A DNA stretch of 64,000 nt, from assembly GCA_028280785.1 (NCBI GenBank), contig JANQLF010000044.1, forward strand, positions 1 through 64,000, in the 5' to 3' direction. Below are positions 27,468-36,301 of this stretch, in pieces. The DNA comes from Planctomycetota bacterium. Lineage in GTDB: Bacteria > Planctomycetota > UBA11346. Both the position numbers and the translations under genes were made by a program. The notes beneath the pieces were generated by a model that saw only the letters and a program-made list of their open reading frames with translations, was not told the DNA's origin and made no database searches. Every line of letters starts with the position of its first letter. Within the stretch, counting starts at the first letter, position 1.

Positions 27468-28796
27468 TTATCGATTAATCCAATAACCAGATTTTACTTC
27501 ACTCGCATCATAACTAAAATAATCAATCTGGTTTCCATTATTAAACAAATACACATCATCCCCTCCATTGTTTAGTGGCATGGATCTGTCTGGTATAGTA
27601 AAAATACGCTCCTGATGTGCATCAAGTGAACCATTTAAAGTAAAATCGTTTCCGGCACGATCACGTAACAAGTAGTTATTAAGTACAATACTCTGATCAC
27701 TCATGTTTTTAATTTTGATTTTTTCATTCCCCATATCTGAACCATCTGGGTTTGGCAAGAGGGCAGATATGATGACCGTTTGATCAGCCAATGAATCAGA
27801 TCCATCACCACCAGAGATAATGAAATCCGCATAAACAGGTAAATGATCACTTGCCCTGGTTCCCTGCGTGCCATTCATTTTACTAGAGGTACCAACTATT
27901 GCTTCTGGTATAGCAAAAATACCCATTGAATCTTGGTAATAATGTTGATAGAGACTTTGAGACACCAACAATTGATCAAATAAGATAGAACCTGTGTTCG
28001 TATCGTTATTTCTATTGTCCCAGTTCTTTTTGCGAGCACCTACCTTAACCAGTTGTATAGAGCCATTCTTATATTTGGCTCCATGAGTAACCATATCCTC
28101 AGCCCAAAGCGGCTCTGTTAAATTCACTAGGAACTCGCCCTTTTCTTCTTCTCGGCGAGCTCGTGCATTAGGGTTTCCAGTTTCCAGTATATTTAATGCT
28201 TGATCGTCTGCCGTATCATTCCAATCACCCAATATGATCACATGCTGATCATCAAAATCAGCTTCTATTTTCTGTAACAATTTCTTAGCAGCAGCCACGC
28301 GGCGTGGATTCGTCGCATGTCGCCCCTGAGTCCGTGACAACAAATGGACATTCATTATTACAAACTCAAACCCTTCTGGAGTCGTGATTGTTGCATATAG
28401 AACATCACGACGTTTGGGAAAGGCATATCTATCGCCCGGTAACGGAAAGAGAAAATGTTCATCCTCAGCCTGTATGTCAGCAGACCCATTATTCAATTTT
28501 AACCGCTTACTAACCGCCAAAGCCAAATCCTGTCTATCACCCGAAGTATCATCAATCATAAGCATCCACTCTTGTTCGGGGAATACCTGTCTTAATGCAG
28601 CCTTATCATTTATCTCTTGTAACGCGATGACATCTGCACCAAGGTCAGCAATGACTTTCTTCAAGCGAGTCTCACGCTCAGGTGTGGTATTATCCGTAAA
28701 CCACTGAATGTTATAGGAAGCTATGCGAATAGTGTCTTCAGCACTGAGCGATATAAAAAAGAACACTGATAAGGTGAGTATAAACAATCGGCGCAT
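27468..28796 (-). CDS. Secreted EEP-family nuclease with lamin-tail domain
   Basis: 442 residues from the ATG at 28796, which has AGGAGG seven bases upstream and begins a signal peptide ('MRRLFILTLSVFFFISLSAE'). The endonuclease/exonuclease/phosphatase core is complete: 'IRIASYNIQWF', 'VIALQEIND', 'FVIMNVHLLSR', 'VIILGDWNDTADD' and 'ASDHLPVYAD'. A C-terminal ~95-residue beta-sandwich ('IISALLPNPDGSDMGNEKIK') looks like a lamin-tail domain, a common partner of extracellular EEP nucleases. It probably degrades extracellular DNA, for nutrition or competition. First gene of the minus-strand operon, divergent from the next gene. Confidence 0.85.
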   Translation of the reverse strand: MRRLFILTLSVFFFISLSAEDTIRIASYNIQWFTDNTTPERETRLKKVIADLGADVIALQEINDKAALRQVFPEQEWMLMIDDTSGDRQDLALAVSKRLKLNNGSADIQAEDEHFLFPLPGDRYAFPKRRDVLYATITTPEGFEFVIMNVHLLSRTQGRHATNPRRVAAAKKLLQKIEADFDDQHVIILGDWNDTADDQALNILETGNPNARARREEEKGEFLVNLTEPLWAEDMVTHGAKYKNGSIQLVKVGARKKNWDNRNNDTNTGSILFDQLLVSQSLYQHYYQDSMGIFAIPEAIVGTSSKMNGTQGTRASDHLPVYADFIISGGDGSDSLADQTVIISALLPNPDGSDMGNEKIKIKNMSDQSIVLNNYLLRDRAGNDFTLNGSLDAHQERIFTIPDRSMPLNNGGDDVYLFNNGNQIDYFSYDASEVKSGYWINR

Positions 28797-28901
28797 AGAC
28801 AAACCTCCTGGCGATTGCTCAAATCTAAGGTCTTGGTAGGTTGTGGAAAGTGCACCATAACCTTTCAAGTCACCCCGCATTGATACGCAAGGCTCAAAAT
28901 C

Positions 28902-29666
28902 ATGAAACTCGGTACATCCACCTTCTCTTGGAATGATAACAAAGCTGAAATAAAGAAGCCAGGTAAACCAAAACGAACGCTTTTCACTCGTTCCGGCAAA
29001 TGGAATGGCCTTATAGACAAGAACGGAGACAAGGCTCTCTTATCAGCACGAAATGAAGCAGCCCTTGCTATTGGGAAGCAGGGGACATTAAAACACCTTG
29101 ATATGACTGGCGCTCTACAAGCTGGCGAAATAGGAATTAAAACCGTCCTTCTTGCCTCAAAGGATTTGATCCGCTTATACAAACACAATGGATCTCAGAT
29201 ATGGACCAAAGCACCAGGCGGCAATCTCAAACATCAAATTGGCATCAAGCCGCTCTCTGATGGTGGCTACGTTGTACCTGGACGAGACTCGGTTGTCTTA
29301 GTTGGTGAGAATGGGAAATACAAGAAGGCAACCATTCAAACATCGTTTAAAAAAATGCTCACATTTCCAACGGCTGCAATCGGAATCAGTAGAGACCAAA
29401 TCGTCATGATAAGCAAACCAAGTGCTCCTATCAAAAAATCAGCACATTCTAGTGGCGCTATTAACCATCAGCTTATCGCTTATGACGATTCTGTTGCTGC
29501 CATTTGTTCTAGGAGTATGGTTGTTATCTGTAATCCCAGTAAAAATAAAATAATTAAGAAAAGCGTAAACGGTAAAATTACTTCTGTAAAAGTGAAAGAT
29601 TCTCAAATATTTATTAAGACGACTACAAAAACTTATACATTTGATGACGTTGGTAAGCAAGTTTAA
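28902..29666 (+). CDS. Hypothetical beta-propeller-like protein
   Basis: 254 residues, no signal peptide. Short strands recur with 'SARNEAALAIGKQGTLKHLD', 'LLASKDLIRLYKHNGSQIW' and 'AICSRSMVVICNPSKNKIIK', the style of a WD/PQQ-like propeller of about five blades. AAGG lies nine bases before the ATG. It is divergent from the EEP nuclease with 105 bases between the start codons. Function unknown. Confidence 0.6.
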   Translation: MKLGTSTFSWNDNKAEIKKPGKPKRTLFTRSGKWNGLIDKNGDKALLSARNEAALAIGKQGTLKHLDMTGALQAGEIGIKTVLLASKDLIRLYKHNGSQIWTKAPGGNLKHQIGIKPLSDGGYVVPGRDSVVLVGENGKYKKATIQTSFKKMLTFPTAAIGISRDQIVMISKPSAPIKKSAHSSGAINHQLIAYDDSVAAICSRSMVVICNPSKNKIIKKSVNGKITSVKVKDSQIFIKTTTKTYTFDDVGKQV

Positions 29667-29803
29667 ATAACAATATATTAAATTACCGACAACTGAGGCC
29701 TGGTTTTTTTTGCAAAATGACCTAACTGAGAGCTATTCGCACGTGTACCAATAGTGTGTTGCCTGACTTGTGGATGGATTAGTATTCTGTGGTAGGAGAG
29801 CGC

Positions 29804-29959
29804 ATGCCTAAGCTACCACAAAAGCGCAATATTGCTGATAAAAATAAATCTATTCGTCGCAATCCACCCCGTGTTGCCAAATCCATAGACCAACTCATTG
29901 ATCGCTACTTGAATAGTGATGACCACAAACTATTTCGTCGTCGTTTTACTAAACGTTAA
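29804..29959 (+). CDS. Small basic protein, 51 residues
   Basis: ATG with AGGAG five bases upstream opens a complete frame of 51 residues: 'MPKLPQKRNIADKNKSIRRN' to '...HKLFRRRFTKR'. Composition is strongly basic with a central amphipathic helix ('VAKSIDQLIDRYLNS'). No family recognised. A nucleic-acid-binding peptide or antitoxin-like part is possible. It precedes the HTH gene at 30042 by 82 bases. Confidence 0.45.
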   Translation: MPKLPQKRNIADKNKSIRRNPPRVAKSIDQLIDRYLNSDDHKLFRRRFTKR

Positions 29960-30041
29960 TCGAAATTGCATGTAAGTATAATAATAAATTGAACTTATAG
30001 AACTTCAATTTCATTGACTTTGTTTTATTATAATACATTAT

Positions 30042-30503
30042 ATGACATATGGAACAATTATGCCGTGGGTAAGCAGACCAGTCGTTATCAGTGAAACACA
30101 ACGCAAAGAACTCATGCGCATCGCACGCAGTAAAAAAAGTAGCGAGGTCGAAAAATGCCGAGCATTAATTGTGCTACTCCTTGCAGAAGGATTAAAAAAT
30201 ACCGATATCGCTAGACGTTTACATGTTCATGAAAATACCGTTGTCAAATGGCGCGGTCGTTGGACTGGCGATAACCACAATGCTACCATAGACGACCACG
30301 GCGTACTCACCGGAAGGCCACGCAGTGTTTTAACTCCTGACAAACTCGAAAAAATAAAAGCACTGATAGAGACAACGCCTCCAGATAATAAACGATGGAC
30401 GGTACGCAGTATTGGCAAAGCTATGAATTTACCCGTTGCCACTGCTCAACGAGCATTACAGGAACTTGGTATTAATCTTACTCAAAAAATAAAGTCTATA
30501 TAA
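30042..30503 (+). CDS. IS630-type helix-turn-helix protein, transposase N-terminal part
   Basis: 153 residues matching the DNA-binding half of IS630-family transposases: 'VISETQRKELMRIARSKKSS', 'LAEGLKNTDIARRLHVHENT', 'VVKWRGRW' and a second HTH 'WTVRSIGKAMNLPVATAQRA'. The frame stops after 'LGINLTQKIKSI', where a DDE domain (about 180 more residues) would follow. I find no DDE remnant in the next gene. It is either a truncated transposase or a domesticated regulator. The ATG at 30060 is an alternative start. Confidence 0.65.
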   Translation: MTYGTIMPWVSRPVVISETQRKELMRIARSKKSSEVEKCRALIVLLLAEGLKNTDIARRLHVHENTVVKWRGRWTGDNHNATIDDHGVLTGRPRSVLTPDKLEKIKALIETTPPDNKRWTVRSIGKAMNLPVATAQRALQELGINLTQKIKSI

Positions 30504-30590
30504 ATAGACTCAAAACCTCAATACACTTAAGCTCTAATTCCTATGCCTCTTAACTATACAACAATACCTACTCTCCACGAGGTTTTTACC

Positions 30591-31397
30591 ATGATCGCAA
30601 ACATTCTTATTAAATTTATTCTGATCACATCGCTCTCAACGCTGTTATTGATCATATATTCTTATACCTTAAACCTACTTTACGAGAAACCTGAAAATAT
30701 TGGTATGTTTGGTGATTCGTTTGGTGGCTTAACTTCGCTATTTACAATCTGCGCATTCATAGCATTAATCCTTGCACTTAGGACACAACAATTGGAACTC
30801 AATGCCACTAGAAGTGAGTTAACCATTGCAAGAAACACTTTTGATGAACAAACAAAAATAATGAACAAACAGCTTAAAGTAATGGAGTCTCGTGAAACCC
30901 AAATAGCAAACCAAGAGATTGAAAACTCTTTCTTCAAGTCCCTTGAACTATTAACAACTGCGAGAAACAATACAGTATACAGCGATAAAGCTGGAAGCTG
31001 GGTCTTCAACGCATTCTACAACGCATTTTGCCAAGATTGGAAACGGAAAGTATTTGGGCACAATGGCAAAAATGAAAATTCTACAATTCATGAAAGAGAT
31101 AAAATATCCAAAGAGATCTTCAAAGAGAAAGAACGTAAAATTCAAATATCCGCGTCACCTTACGTAGAAACTCTCATAACGATATCTGAGCTCATTGTAG
31201 ATACGCCAAAAGAAAACATTCTATTTAAAATATTATCTAGTCAGATATCAGAACAGGAATTAATGTACATAACTTTAAACAGTTTAATAAAAGAAAATGG
31301 TGCGATTAATAATGAAAATATACTTTCTTTAAGGAAATATCATAGCTACTCAGAATTTGATTCGCACTTACTAGAATATTGTAAAGAATTACAATAA
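30591..31397 (+). CDS. putAbiC-like putative phage abortive infection membrane protein
   Basis: 268 residues from the ATG at 30591 (GAGG eight bases upstream; an ATG at 30543 has none). Two membrane helices (about 3-27 and 44-62) flank 'IGMFGDSFGGLTSLFTICAF', and a coiled coil follows ('LALRTQQLELNATRSELTIA'). This matches the layout of the putAbiC family. The C-terminal ~150 residues ('ENSFFKSLELLTTARN', 'SSQISEQELMYITLNSLIK') are the expected soluble domain. Members are proposed abortive-infection proteins; activity here is unproven. It is the third plus-strand gene in a row after the 51-residue and HTH genes. Confidence 0.72.
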   Translation: MIANILIKFILITSLSTLLLIIYSYTLNLLYEKPENIGMFGDSFGGLTSLFTICAFIALILALRTQQLELNATRSELTIARNTFDEQTKIMNKQLKVMESRETQIANQEIENSFFKSLELLTTARNNTVYSDKAGSWVFNAFYNAFCQDWKRKVFGHNGKNENSTIHERDKISKEIFKEKERKIQISASPYVETLITISELIVDTPKENILFKILSSQISEQELMYITLNSLIKENGAINNENILSLRKYHSYSEFDSHLLEYCKELQ

Positions 31398-31705
31398 CAT
31401 GCTGTTGACTGATTTTTAATCACCGGCCTTCACACCTCGCCCCGCTAACGTCCGATAACATACACATATGTAACTTTTACGAATTTGATATGTTCCATGG
31501 TGACAATGGTTTATGAAGTCAGTTTTATATAAACTTGGACTATCGGCTTGCCTGCTTTAAGTGGTTTTATAAAGGACCCACAACACATGTGGTGTTAATT
31601 AAAATAGTGTCACATATAACGGCCTTTGGCCTCTTTATTAATCAGTGATATTGCATAGAATAGATAACCCCCTCACTAACTCTCCATATCTACACTGATA
31701 TTTCG
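31398..31705. other. Intergenic stretch with dif-like site C
   Basis: 308 bases between convergent genes. Contains the dif-like site at 31450-31473 and a short stem GGCC-TTT-GGCC with a T-rich tail near 31621-31637, which might end putAbiC transcription. No gene seen. Confidence 0.4.
31450..31473 (+). other. dif-like candidate recombination site C
   Basis: Left arm GTCCGATAA, spacer CATACAC, right arm ATATGTAA. Both arms are identical to site B, 20 kb away, while the spacer differs completely. Conserved arms with a free spacer is what recombinase binding, rather than common descent of the whole segment, would leave. Same orientation as the other sites. Confidence 0.45.
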
Positions 31706-32422
31706 TCATTTAGCCGACCTGGCGAACCCAACAAGGATTTCAGCTAAGCCTCTACCAAATCCACTCGAATAGCTTCTGCCACCTGAATGCAGATTAAAAT
31801 AATATTTCTTTTTCTGTGAATGTGCCTTCAATTTTGCGACTCCCGATAATTCCATGGGACCAAAATTCATCTCATAGCCGTTCGACATCCTTCTTATAAG
31901 CACCCCGTCTCTTTCAAAATCCCTAAACTGCTCTCTTCCGAAACCATCATAGTTTATAACAGCACTATCTTGATATAATATATATTCCAGCACATGGCCT
32001 TTCTCACTTCTAACAAATAAATACTCTGCTTCATTTTTACCATATACCATCATGGACACGTCATCCGACCACAATAAATTATCAGAGCTAAATCCGCACC
32101 GATTTAACACTAATTCTATTGACAAATCACTTAATAAAGAAAATGAGTTGAGATTCACCACGTTATTCCTCCCATCATACAAGTAAGTCTTCTTTTTGTA
32201 TAATTTGTGATCCACAGAAATTACAGGAATTTCCCCGATTTGTAATAATTCCTTTAAAATTGTCGCATGGCCTAGACGGTCCGTTTTATAATGTCTTTTT
32301 CCAACCAGAATATCGGCTCCTGCCAATGGTGACCCATCCCCAAGAACAGTTATTCTATAATTAACACAGCCAGATAAAAAATACATCAAAAGCACAATCT
32401 GAACACAGTTCGCAAATTTCAT
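31706..32422 (-). CDS. Hypothetical lipoprotein
   Basis: 239 residues from the ATG at 32422, which begins a lipoprotein signal with lipobox LSGC (C19). The frame is open to 32488 without a better start. After the Cys comes 'YRITVLGDGSPLAGADILV', a PEGA/CarboxypepD-regulatory-like beta fold, then a beta-rich domain. The C-terminus ends 'SSGFGRGLAEILVGFARSAK'. Its upstream region is cut off 69 bases away by the end of the IS3 element, so its own promoter may have been displaced. Confidence 0.55.
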   Translation of the reverse strand: MKFANCVQIVLLMYFLSGCVNYRITVLGDGSPLAGADILVGKRHYKTDRLGHATILKELLQIGEIPVISVDHKLYKKKTYLYDGRNNVVNLNSFSLLSDLSIELVLNRCGFSSDNLLWSDDVSMMVYGKNEAEYLFVRSEKGHVLEYILYQDSAVINYDGFGREQFRDFERDGVLIRRMSNGYEMNFGPMELSGVAKLKAHSQKKKYYFNLHSGGRSYSSGFGRGLAEILVGFARSAK

Positions 32423-32558
32423 ACTGAAATTGTAACCAAGAATCATCATGATACCATTATTAAATAAGCTTCCATGGAAACATACCACTGTGACCTAGCC
32501 CCCTAGATTCGGTCCATATATATAGTGAGAGTCTTTCTGCCATAAGGAGGGCTAATTT

Positions 32559-32837
32559 ATGAAGGGCAAACGCGTATCCATCGAACAAATCATCAAGCAT
32601 TTACGCGAAGTCGAGGTGTTGTTGGCGCAAGGCAAACGCACTGGCGAAGCCTGCCGTCAGATCGGCATCAGCGAACAATCTTATTACCGCTGGCGCAAAG
32701 AATACGGCAATATGAATACCGATAAGGCTAAGAGATTAAAACAGTTAGAATCAGAAAACGATCGCCTCAAGAAGATGGTCGCTGATTTAAGCTTAGACAA
32801 CGCCATTCTTCGTGAGGCCGCTTCGGGAAACTTTTAA
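32559..32837 (+). CDS. IS3-family transposase OrfA
   Basis: 92 residues: a helix-turn-helix ('GEACRQIGISEQSYYRWRKE') and a leucine zipper ('LKQLESENDRLKKMVADLSL'), full length for IS407-type OrfA. A GGAGG precedes the ATG. The gene ends at 'AASGNF', where the -1 frame of orfB overlaps; a 'TTTTA' slip site at the junction fits programmed frameshifting. Confidence 0.85.
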   Translation: MKGKRVSIEQIIKHLREVEVLLAQGKRTGEACRQIGISEQSYYRWRKEYGNMNTDKAKRLKQLESENDRLKKMVADLSLDNAILREAASGNF

Positions 32838-32840
32838 GCC

Positions 32841-33712
32841 CGGCGAAGCGACAAAAGGCAGTTCAGTATATTCGTCGGGTTATGCCGGTTTCAGAACGAC
32901 GGGCCTGTCGCGTACTAGGTCAAGCACGTAGCACCCAGCGACGTCATCCCGTAATTCGCTCAGATGAAAATCGGATTACAAAACGTATTATCGAGTTGGC
33001 GTGCTGTTTTGGTCGTTATGGCTATGCACTCATTACAGCATTACTCAAACGTGAAGGCTGGCGGGTGAACAGAAAGCGCGTTTATCGTATTTGGCGTGAA
33101 CAGGGCCTGAAAGCACCTACAAAAGAAAAAGGGACGATTGTGGCTCACTGATGGATCATGCATTCGTCTACGACCAGCGCACCAACATCATGTCTGGTCC
33201 TATGACTTTGTGTTTGATCAGACACGTGATGGGCGGAAAATAAAGATGCTTAACATTATTGATGAGTATACACGGGAATGTTTATCGATAACGGTAGCAC
33301 GAAGCATAAAATCCGAAGATGTGATTAATACACTCTTTTATTTATTACCAGAGGCTTACCGGATCACATTCGCTCAGACAATGGGCCGGAATTCATTGCT
33401 ATCGCCGTACAAGAATGGTTGGGCAAGCTAGAAGTTCAAACGCAATACATTGAACCAGGCAGTCCATGGGAAAATGGATATTGCGAAAGTTTTAACGGAA
33501 AATTACGAGATGAATTACTGAATCGAGAAATTTTTGATACGCTGTGGGAAGCGAAGATCCTGATCGAACGCTGGCGACAGGAATATAATACATTTCGTCC
33601 ACATAGTTCACTTTATTATCAACCACCAGCACCGGAAACGATTACTGGACCACCCTATTCAGCATTTTTAGAGATGCTGAATCCGGCGGTCAATGCACAA
33701 ACTCTCTCTTAG
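32841..33712 (+). pseudogene. IS3-family transposase OrfB, two frameshifts
   Basis: The rve/DDE transposase is split over three frames: 'VMPVSERRACRVLGQARSTQ' to about 33130, then 'DGSCIRLRPAHQHHVWSYDF' to about 33350, then 'LEVQTQYIEPGSPWENGYCE' to the stop. The catalytic D (WSYDF), D (SDNGPEF, read in the third frame near 33380) and E (PWENGY) can all be found, so the losses are single-base indels rather than deletions. Not functional unless supplied in trans. Confidence 0.85.
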
Positions 33713-33782
33713 TGTGTGGCACCGTTAATGGGGTTTGGTCAAATAAACATCAAGAATACTTTAACTGTTTGTTAGTAGGCCT

Positions 33783-33806
33783 ATTCGATAAAACGTGCAA
33801 ATGTCA
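33783..33806 (+). other. dif-like candidate recombination site E
   Basis: Left arm ATTCGATAA (7/9 to site B), spacer AACGTGC, right arm AAATGTCA (6/8). Weaker than B, C and D but in the same orientation and place: 141 bases beyond the 3' end of the PDZ/RHS-2 block and 42 bases after the IS3 end. Confidence 0.3.
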
Positions 33807-33946
33807 CTCAGTAATCTACTGGGCTTTAACAAGATTGAATAATCTGATTTCATATTCGTAAAATGTTTAACTCTATGCATAGAGTGAATGGACAATAAAT
33901 CGATATCACCTCTGCAGATATAGTAGTTCATATCAGCAAAAGACAG

Positions 33947-35791
33947 TCAATCTGATAATATAGTGTAGTTTGAACCACTTACATTGAAAGACACTCGGAT
34001 ATTTTTACCCCCCTGGCGTTCGGGTTTAGCACTTATCTGCATTTCATAAATTAAATTATCACCTACCCACTGTGAAACATGGGATGTTCCAACATTAACA
34101 GATATTACCTCTCGTTCTCCAGTTTCATTATGGAAAATAATCAATTGATTATTGAGCCTGTATTTCTTACTGCTGATATAAAAAGAGAACATTTTACCAT
34201 CCATTTTGTGCTTTGGATAGCCGATCCACTCTACTTTCTCAAATATATGACTTTCTTTTTTTGTATTTAAGTCGTAAGAGATCATACTGTATTTTTTATC
34301 TATTTTTTTAACAACAATCACCCGATCTACAATAGGGTTAACATCCATTATCACACCACCATTAAATCTCTTAATAGGCCTTAACTCACCATCGTCTATC
34401 TCAGAAATAACAACATTTGTCTCATCCATAAAGTCAATTTCGCCGTTATTGTCACTATCTATCCGTTCTACGTAACACACAGCGCTGCCTGAAGCGAATA
34501 ACTTGGCCTCTCCCGAATATGCTGCCGTTTTTGTTAACACTGTTTCTCTACCTTTGTATTTCACTACAAATTCACCGTCCGGAACATCTTTGCTAATTCT
34601 CTTCTTATAGAACAATTGCGTATCTCTATTTTCGTCGAGATCACCATTCGATAACAATATATCTTGTAATACAATTTCTACAGTTTCAACTGCTCCATTA
34701 CCCTTCTTCTTGATTTTAAGGTAAAGTTTAGTGCCAGCTAGCTTTTCCCAGAATCTACTCAATGGCAGTACATTTGGATCGGTCTTCCACTTTGTTACAT
34801 CTAGTTCTCCAATGGCTAATAATACATCTCCATTGCGAATCCCCGCATTATACGCCGGTCCACCTTCAACAACATTCGCAATGTTATCCGAGTCCCTAAT
34901 TGTTTTGGGCGCAAACACCGCACCTATTCTACTATGAGGGTATACCAATTGATTGTTCACAGGTAGTAGTTTTGTATATACAATTTTATTTTTTCCGTCT
35001 ACAATCATGGACATCCTTCTTAACGCAAACATTCCCAAGGTTAATACACAATCCTCATATACCTCGTTGAATCCAGACACCGACTCTGTCACTGGGACAT
35101 CATTTATTCGAAATTCATTATACTCTACTTTTTTGGACCAATACTCTTTATAAACTTTCATTCCTTTATGAGGTAGATAGTCCGCCCTTAAACTATGTGG
35201 CTCATTAACATACTTTCCATGCCACTTCTCCCAGTCTGATACTTCAACACCTAATCGACTACTCGTGCTAACGACTACAGCAGCTGGTTCACCATTGTTT
35301 TTAAGACCGACATGAAAAGCAACCATGTCCTGCCTGGGAGACAACGTCCATTTATTCCATGATTCAATCTTTTCAGGGAGTGATTTCAAAAATACTATTC
35401 TGTTGTCAGGTCCACCTATTGAGAAAACGCTAGATTTTATATCATTCCATCCAATTTCACCATCAAACTTTGATTTTTTAAATTGGGCGGTTTTCACAAT
35501 TAAAAATTTATAATTTGAGGGAGTGCTATTTCCATTGACAACAAGAGCGCAATCATCGGAAATTTTCACTGATACATCTCTTCCATTCACCACTGCTTTT
35601 TTCATTGACCAATTTAGATCTACTCGTTTAGCGGCGGACTCGCTTAGCTTCGAGTACTGTGTGCTGGTATTTATTTTTAATTTAATCGGTTTTCCATTAA
35701 CAAATCCATTTACATAAGGTGAGTCCGCCGCTGAAAGGCCTACGGAAAGAAACATACCCAATGCTATAATTGCTAAAATGCGATTTTGCAT
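33947..35791 (-). CDS. Secreted PDZ protein with degenerate aspartyl-protease-like lobes
   Basis: 614 residues from the ATG at 35791 (GAGG five bases upstream), which starts a signal peptide ('MQNRILAIIALGMFLSVGLS'). Two retropepsin-like halves: the first has 'PIKLKINTSTQYSKLSESAA', the second 'AAVVVSTSSRLGVEVS' and a closing 'LTLGMFALRRMSMIVDGK'. In both, the DTG catalytic Asp is replaced (NTS, STS), so protease activity looks lost. A PDZ domain follows (about 304-350, 'NVVEGGPAYNAGIRNGDVLL'), then a beta-propeller-like tail with an EF-like 'DSDNNGEIDF'. It lies 39 bases after RHS-2 on the same strand. It may bind or help process RHS-2, or provide immunity in the periplasm; the role is inferred. 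Confidence 0.65.
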   Translation of the reverse strand: MQNRILAIIALGMFLSVGLSAADSPYVNGFVNGKPIKLKINTSTQYSKLSESAAKRVDLNWSMKKAVVNGRDVSVKISDDCALVVNGNSTPSNYKFLIVKTAQFKKSKFDGEIGWNDIKSSVFSIGGPDNRIVFLKSLPEKIESWNKWTLSPRQDMVAFHVGLKNNGEPAAVVVSTSSRLGVEVSDWEKWHGKYVNEPHSLRADYLPHKGMKVYKEYWSKKVEYNEFRINDVPVTESVSGFNEVYEDCVLTLGMFALRRMSMIVDGKNKIVYTKLLPVNNQLVYPHSRIGAVFAPKTIRDSDNIANVVEGGPAYNAGIRNGDVLLAIGELDVTKWKTDPNVLPLSRFWEKLAGTKLYLKIKKKGNGAVETVEIVLQDILLSNGDLDENRDTQLFYKKRISKDVPDGEFVVKYKGRETVLTKTAAYSGEAKLFASGSAVCYVERIDSDNNGEIDFMDETNVVISEIDDGELRPIKRFNGGVIMDVNPIVDRVIVVKKIDKKYSMISYDLNTKKESHIFEKVEWIGYPKHKMDGKMFSFYISSKKYRLNNQLIIFHNETGEREVISVNVGTSHVSQWVGDNLIYEMQISAKPERQGGKNIRVSFNVSGSNYTILSD

Positions 35792-35830
35792 CTCGTCCTC
35801 TAACAGTCTAGTTGTTAAACACAAAATGAT

Positions 35831-36301
35831 TTACCAGCCATACCCAACGGTAAAACCAAAAGAGTATGCTGGTTTCGAATCATCAGGATCATCTGGAGTA
35901 GGATCATATGCTGGATCTTCAGTGTTAGGGAAACGAATTCCGATAAGAGCGCCTATAGTAAGAGTTCCACTCGGGAGCGGTATTTCCCAGCCAGGACCAT
36001 AGGCATTATTATAAGGGTCAGTTACATACCCATCGAAACCTGTAAATTCCATAACGGGAACGGCTATATTACTTAAACCAAAAGGCAATGCATCTATTGG
36101 AGGCAATGGAGTATACCCTGGCATCGGAAAATATGGGATCCCGAGAAGGTCATCATCTAAGGGGTCTTCTTCTCCATCATCTGGAGGCAAGTTGTCACAC
36201 ATCCATTGTGGCATCTTCATAGTTCCACATGGACACTCCTGACCAGTTTCTGGAACAAAAGGCTTTGATCCGGGTCTCATAATATCAATGCAACATAACA
36301 A
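35831..36301 (-). other. Variable C-terminal region of RHS-2, unknown
   Basis: 156 residues after 'DPFG'. It opens with a Cys cluster ('CCIDIM', 'QECPCGTMK', 'MCDN'; five Cys in about 33 residues). An acidic Asp/Pro linker ('DDGEEDPLDDDLLG') and Pro/Tyr-rich stretches follow, and it ends in two beta strands with a terminal aromatic ('LTIGALIGIRF', 'YSFGFTVGYGW'). No toxin family recognised; the end resembles a membrane-inserting beta hairpin. Different from the RHS-1 and RHS-3 tails. Confidence 0.5.

Larger units (their letters stand above)
32491..33741 (+). mobile_element. IS3-family (IS407-like) insertion sequence, degraded
   Basis: About 1251 bases. The left end starts TGACCTAGCCCCCTAG and the right end, read inward on the other strand, TGACCAAACCCCATTA: imperfect inverted repeats of the IS407 kind. 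Inside are orfA and a frameshifted orfB. I see no target duplication (ACTG left, AATA right), so it is old or has been rearranged. Confidence 0.8.

Noticed and set aside
29690..29715. Terminator after the beta-propeller gene
   Set aside because: There is a run of eight T, but no stable stem before it beyond the 6-base palindrome AGGCCT.
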